The notes under the pieces were generated by a model. It was not told where the DNA came from. It was given only the letters and a program-made list of their open reading frames with translations, and made no database searches. A DNA stretch of 64,000 nt from Variovorax sp. IB41. GTDB taxonomy: Bacteria; Pseudomonadota; Gammaproteobacteria; Burkholderiales; Burkholderiaceae_C. A program made the position numbers and the translations under genes. Location of the stretch: contig NZ_JAEFCB010000001.1 in the NCBI RefSeq assembly GCF_016405905.1, positions 868,001 through 932,000 on the forward strand. Direction: 5' to 3'. Positions 62,046-64,000 of this stretch are shown one piece after another (the first letter of the stretch is position 1; the number at the start of each line of letters is the position of its first letter).

Positions 62046-63059
62046 ATGCTGACACCCCCCGATATCGCCCACGACACCATTCAAAAGTGCCTCGCCGAAA
62101 CCTACGGCCTCCAGGCGACGCACACCGAATTTCTCCCTCTGGGCGCCGACGTCCATTCCGCGGTTTTTCGCGTGCAGGCGAACGACGGCACGGCGTACTT
62201 CCTGAAGCTGCGCAGCGGCGATTTCGACACGGCGGCCGTTGCCGTGCCGGCCTTTCTTCATCACGACAAAGGCATCACCGCGGTGATGGCGCCGCTGCCG
62301 GCAACGGACCGCCAACTCAGCGTGCAGCGCGACGGCTTCGACTGGATGCTCTATCCCTTCTTCGAAGGCCGCAACGGCTTCGAACGCGCGTTGACGGCGG
62401 CGCAATGGACCGCCCTCGGCGCAGCCTTGAACGCCATTCATCGCACCGATTTGCCGCCCGCCCTGCTCGCCAGCATCCCCAAGGAAACCTATGCGCACCA
62501 GTGGCGCGAAGGCGTCAGGCGCTACCAGCGCCGCTTCATCAACGGCTTCGGGGGCGACGCCATCGTCCAGCGGTTCCAGGCCTTCTGGGCGCAGCATGAC
62601 GAGGAGATCGACACGCTGGTCTATCGCAGCGAGCAGCTTGCGTCGATCCTGCTGGAGAAGGCATTGCCGCAGGTCGTGTGCCATGCGGACATCCACGCCG
62701 GCAATGTGCTGCTGGGAGACGACGACCGGCTGGCCATCGTCGACTGGGACACGCTGGTGCTCGCGCCCAAGGAACGCGACCTGATGTTCATCGGCGGCGG
62801 TGTCGGGCACGTGTGGAACCAGTCGCAGGAAGAGGCGCAGTTCTACCAGGGCTATGGCGCGGCGGACATCGACCCGGTCGCGCTCGCCTATTACCGCCAC
62901 GAGCGCATCGTGCGCGACATCCTCGAGATCAGCGACCAGGTCTTCGATGCGTCCGCGAGCACCGAAGACCGCGAAGAGGCCATGCGCCAGATGGCGAGCC
63001 AGTTCCAGCCCGGCGACGTCGTCGCCATCGCGCACCAAAGCTACGAAGCGGTCACCTGA
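62046..63059 (+). CDS. Aminoglycoside phosphotransferase-family kinase, APH(9)-like
   Basis: 337 residues from ATG 62046; no strong ribosome site is visible, and ATG or GTG choices upstream are worse. Kinase-like fold: 'FLPLGADVHSAVFRVQANDGTAYFLKLRSG' (N-lobe with Lys), the Brenner-type catalytic loop 'VVCHADIHAGNVLLGDD' and the metal motif 'AIVDWDTLVLAPKERDLMFIGGGVG'. The last segment closely matches spectinomycin phosphotransferase APH(9)-Ia and fructosamine/homoserine-kinase-like relatives. A natural small-molecule kinase is as likely as a resistance role; no transfer signals surround it. Confidence 0.85.
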   Translation: MLTPPDIAHDTIQKCLAETYGLQATHTEFLPLGADVHSAVFRVQANDGTAYFLKLRSGDFDTAAVAVPAFLHHDKGITAVMAPLPATDRQLSVQRDGFDWMLYPFFEGRNGFERALTAAQWTALGAALNAIHRTDLPPALLASIPKETYAHQWREGVRRYQRRFINGFGGDAIVQRFQAFWAQHDEEIDTLVYRSEQLASILLEKALPQVVCHADIHAGNVLLGDDDRLAIVDWDTLVLAPKERDLMFIGGGVGHVWNQSQEEAQFYQGYGAADIDPVALAYYRHERIVRDILEISDQVFDASASTEDREEAMRQMASQFQPGDVVAIAHQSYEAVT

Positions 63060-63085
63060 TCCGGTGCTGATCCCGTGCGGGTCCT

Positions 63086-64000
63086 CTAGATCAGCATGTC
63101 CTGCACGTCGTCGTCGAAGCCCGCAATGGGCTGCGCCTTGGCCAGCGCGAGCCACACCCCGAACGGAATGCGCTCGATCGGCCGGTGCACCGCGGCGCGC
63201 GCCACCACGAGGCGTTCGCCTTCGAGCACCAGCACGCCGCACTCGGCCGGAATCTCCTCGGGCGTGGCGATGCAGCGGCCACGCGCATCGTTGCCCAGCA
63301 CGTACCAGCACTCGCCGCCCAGGTCGAGGTAAGCGGCGCGCTTGTCGGGCTTGCGCAGGTCGCCCAGCAGGTCGGCGCGGCTGACCTTCACCTCGTGGAC
63401 GATCGGGTGCGCATAGGCCTCGACGCTGGTGTTGCGGATCGAAAACACATCGGGCCGCGCCATGCACCAGCGCGGCTTGCCGCCCTCACCCTCACCCTCT
63501 CCCTTTCCTTTTTCATCTTCCAGCGGCGGCAGGCGCGCGCGCAGGCCCAGGCCGCGCCATGCGATGCGGCCGCCGCGCGTCATCTCGCGCGCGACGCGTT
63601 CGACCAGCGCCTCGTGCGGCGTCAGCGCCGCGCGGTTGAGGGTGAGCGTGGTCGCGATGCGGGCGATGCCGGCATCGGTCACGCGCAGGGTCTCGTGGCC
63701 ATGCGATGTGCGCACGCGTTCGAGAAAACCGCCGGCCAGCAGTTCGACCTCGATGCCGTCGCAGCACGGCCAGCCGGCCGAGCGGTAGATCTCGCGCAGG
63801 CGCCGCGCATGCAGCTTGCCGAAGGGCACCGCCGCATCGGGTGCCGCGGTCTGCATCGGCGGCGGCTCGACCACGGGCGGTGGAAATCCGGGGTCGGTGA
63901 CCGGTGGCACGACGGGTGGCGGATCGCCTTCGGGCGGAGGCGGCGGTGGTGGCTGCGGCACCGGATTCGGAACGTCCGGCGCGGGCGGCGGCGGACCGAT
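63086..64000 (-). CDS. MmcB-like PD-(D/E)xK protein with proline-rich N-terminus (partial at the right edge)
   Basis: The frame is open through base 64000, so the N-terminus is missing. The visible N-part is almost only Pro, Gly, Glu and Val (about 63850-64000). The C-half has 'RPDVFSIRN' and 'HEVKVSRADLLGDLRKPDKRAAYLDLGGECWYVLG' with 'IPAECGVLVLEGERLVV', the pattern of MmcB-like DNA-repair nucleases (D...ExK catalytic set plus SRxD). A winged-helix-like middle ('HEALVERVAREMTRGGRIAWRG') precedes it. Nuclease activity is inferred. The low-complexity head is not typical of MmcB. Confidence 0.65.
   Translation of the reverse strand: MGPPPPAPDVPNPVPQPPPPPPPEGDPPPVVPPVTDPGFPPPVVEPPPMQTAAPDAAVPFGKLHARRLREIYRSAGWPCCDGIEVELLAGGFLERVRTSHGHETLRVTDAGIARIATTLTLNRAALTPHEALVERVAREMTRGGRIAWRGLGLRARLPPLEDEKGKGEGEGEGGKPRWCMARPDVFSIRNTSVEAYAHPIVHEVKVSRADLLGDLRKPDKRAAYLDLGGECWYVLGNDARGRCIATPEEIPAECGVLVLEGERLVVARAAVHRPIERIPFGVWLALAKAQPIAGFDDDVQDMLI

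Noticed and set aside
62046..63059. Acquired resistance gene on a mobile element
   Set aside because: No transposase, integrase, repeats or composition shift is visible around it.

Overview
The window is GC-rich, gene-dense chromosomal DNA from a metabolically versatile beta-proteobacterium. The best fit is Burkholderiales/Comamonadaceae, probably a Variovorax-like soil or plant-associated bacterium. This is inferred from gene content: three Bug-family tricarboxylate-type receptors, many LysR regulators, two xanthine-oxidase-family molybdenum hydroxylases, LIV-type ABC transport, an E. coli-like SOS box and assimilatory nirBD. No rRNA, tRNA, CRISPR array, insertion sequence or phage gene was recognised.

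Region 1 (1-6.3 kb, minus strand) is a nitrite-assimilation operon: nirB, nirD, an FNT nitrite channel and a PP2C phosphatase/kinase fusion that runs off the left edge. Upstream of nirB lie a near-consensus sigma-54 promoter and two stem-loops with A1/G4 hexaloops, the signature of an ANTAR (NasT-type) antitermination leader. Further upstream is a lone ABC-type binding protein and a divergent MarR regulator. Region 2 (7.1-13.4 kb) holds a 1645-residue trimeric autotransporter adhesin with 732-bp internal repeats, followed by a TpgA-like SmpA/OmpA_C lipoprotein. An AT-rich block lies upstream of the adhesin.

Region 3 (13.4-16.2 kb) is a TetR regulon (zinc-free MDR reductase, SDR and a decayed alpha/beta-hydrolase pseudogene) with two matching palindromic operators. 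Region 4 (16.2-21.5 kb) encodes a CBS protein, a 2-oxoacid:ferredoxin oxidoreductase (KorAB) and its GltD-like FAD/Fe-S partner, which starts at TTG. Region 5 (21.6-31.5 kb) has a TetR regulator divergent from a CoxG/M/S/L-like molybdenum hydroxylase cluster that runs into a complete branched-chain-type ABC transporter; substrate uptake and hydroxylation look coupled.

Region 6 (31.7-43.8 kb) contains a lipoprotein carboxylesterase and two LysR-linked catabolic operons: amidohydrolase-SDR-Bug-EthD-like-MFS-SnoaL, and Bug-SDR-SDR-carboxymuconolactone-decarboxylase-like. Region 7 (44-51 kb) has a large CehA-like PHP lipoprotein, a 30-bp bidirectional terminator, and a LysR / CaiB-type CoA-transferase / HMG-CoA-lyase-like / Bug operon. 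Region 8 (51.3-55.7 kb) is a periplasmic triheme-cytochrome / 2Fe-2S / molybdopterin dehydrogenase. Region 9 (55.7-64 kb) has a Crp/Fnr regulator, a DUF6351-like lipoprotein hydrolase, a LysR, an SGNH hydrolase, a strong LexA box ahead of an unknown small protein and a 2H phosphoesterase, an APH(9)-like kinase, and a right-edge-truncated MmcB-like protein with a proline-rich N-terminus.

The most interesting signals are the sigma-54/ANTAR leader of nirBD, the SOS-controlled small-ORF/2H-phosphoesterase pair, the twin TetR operators with a nearly leaderless start, and the two uncharacterised LysR catabolic operons.
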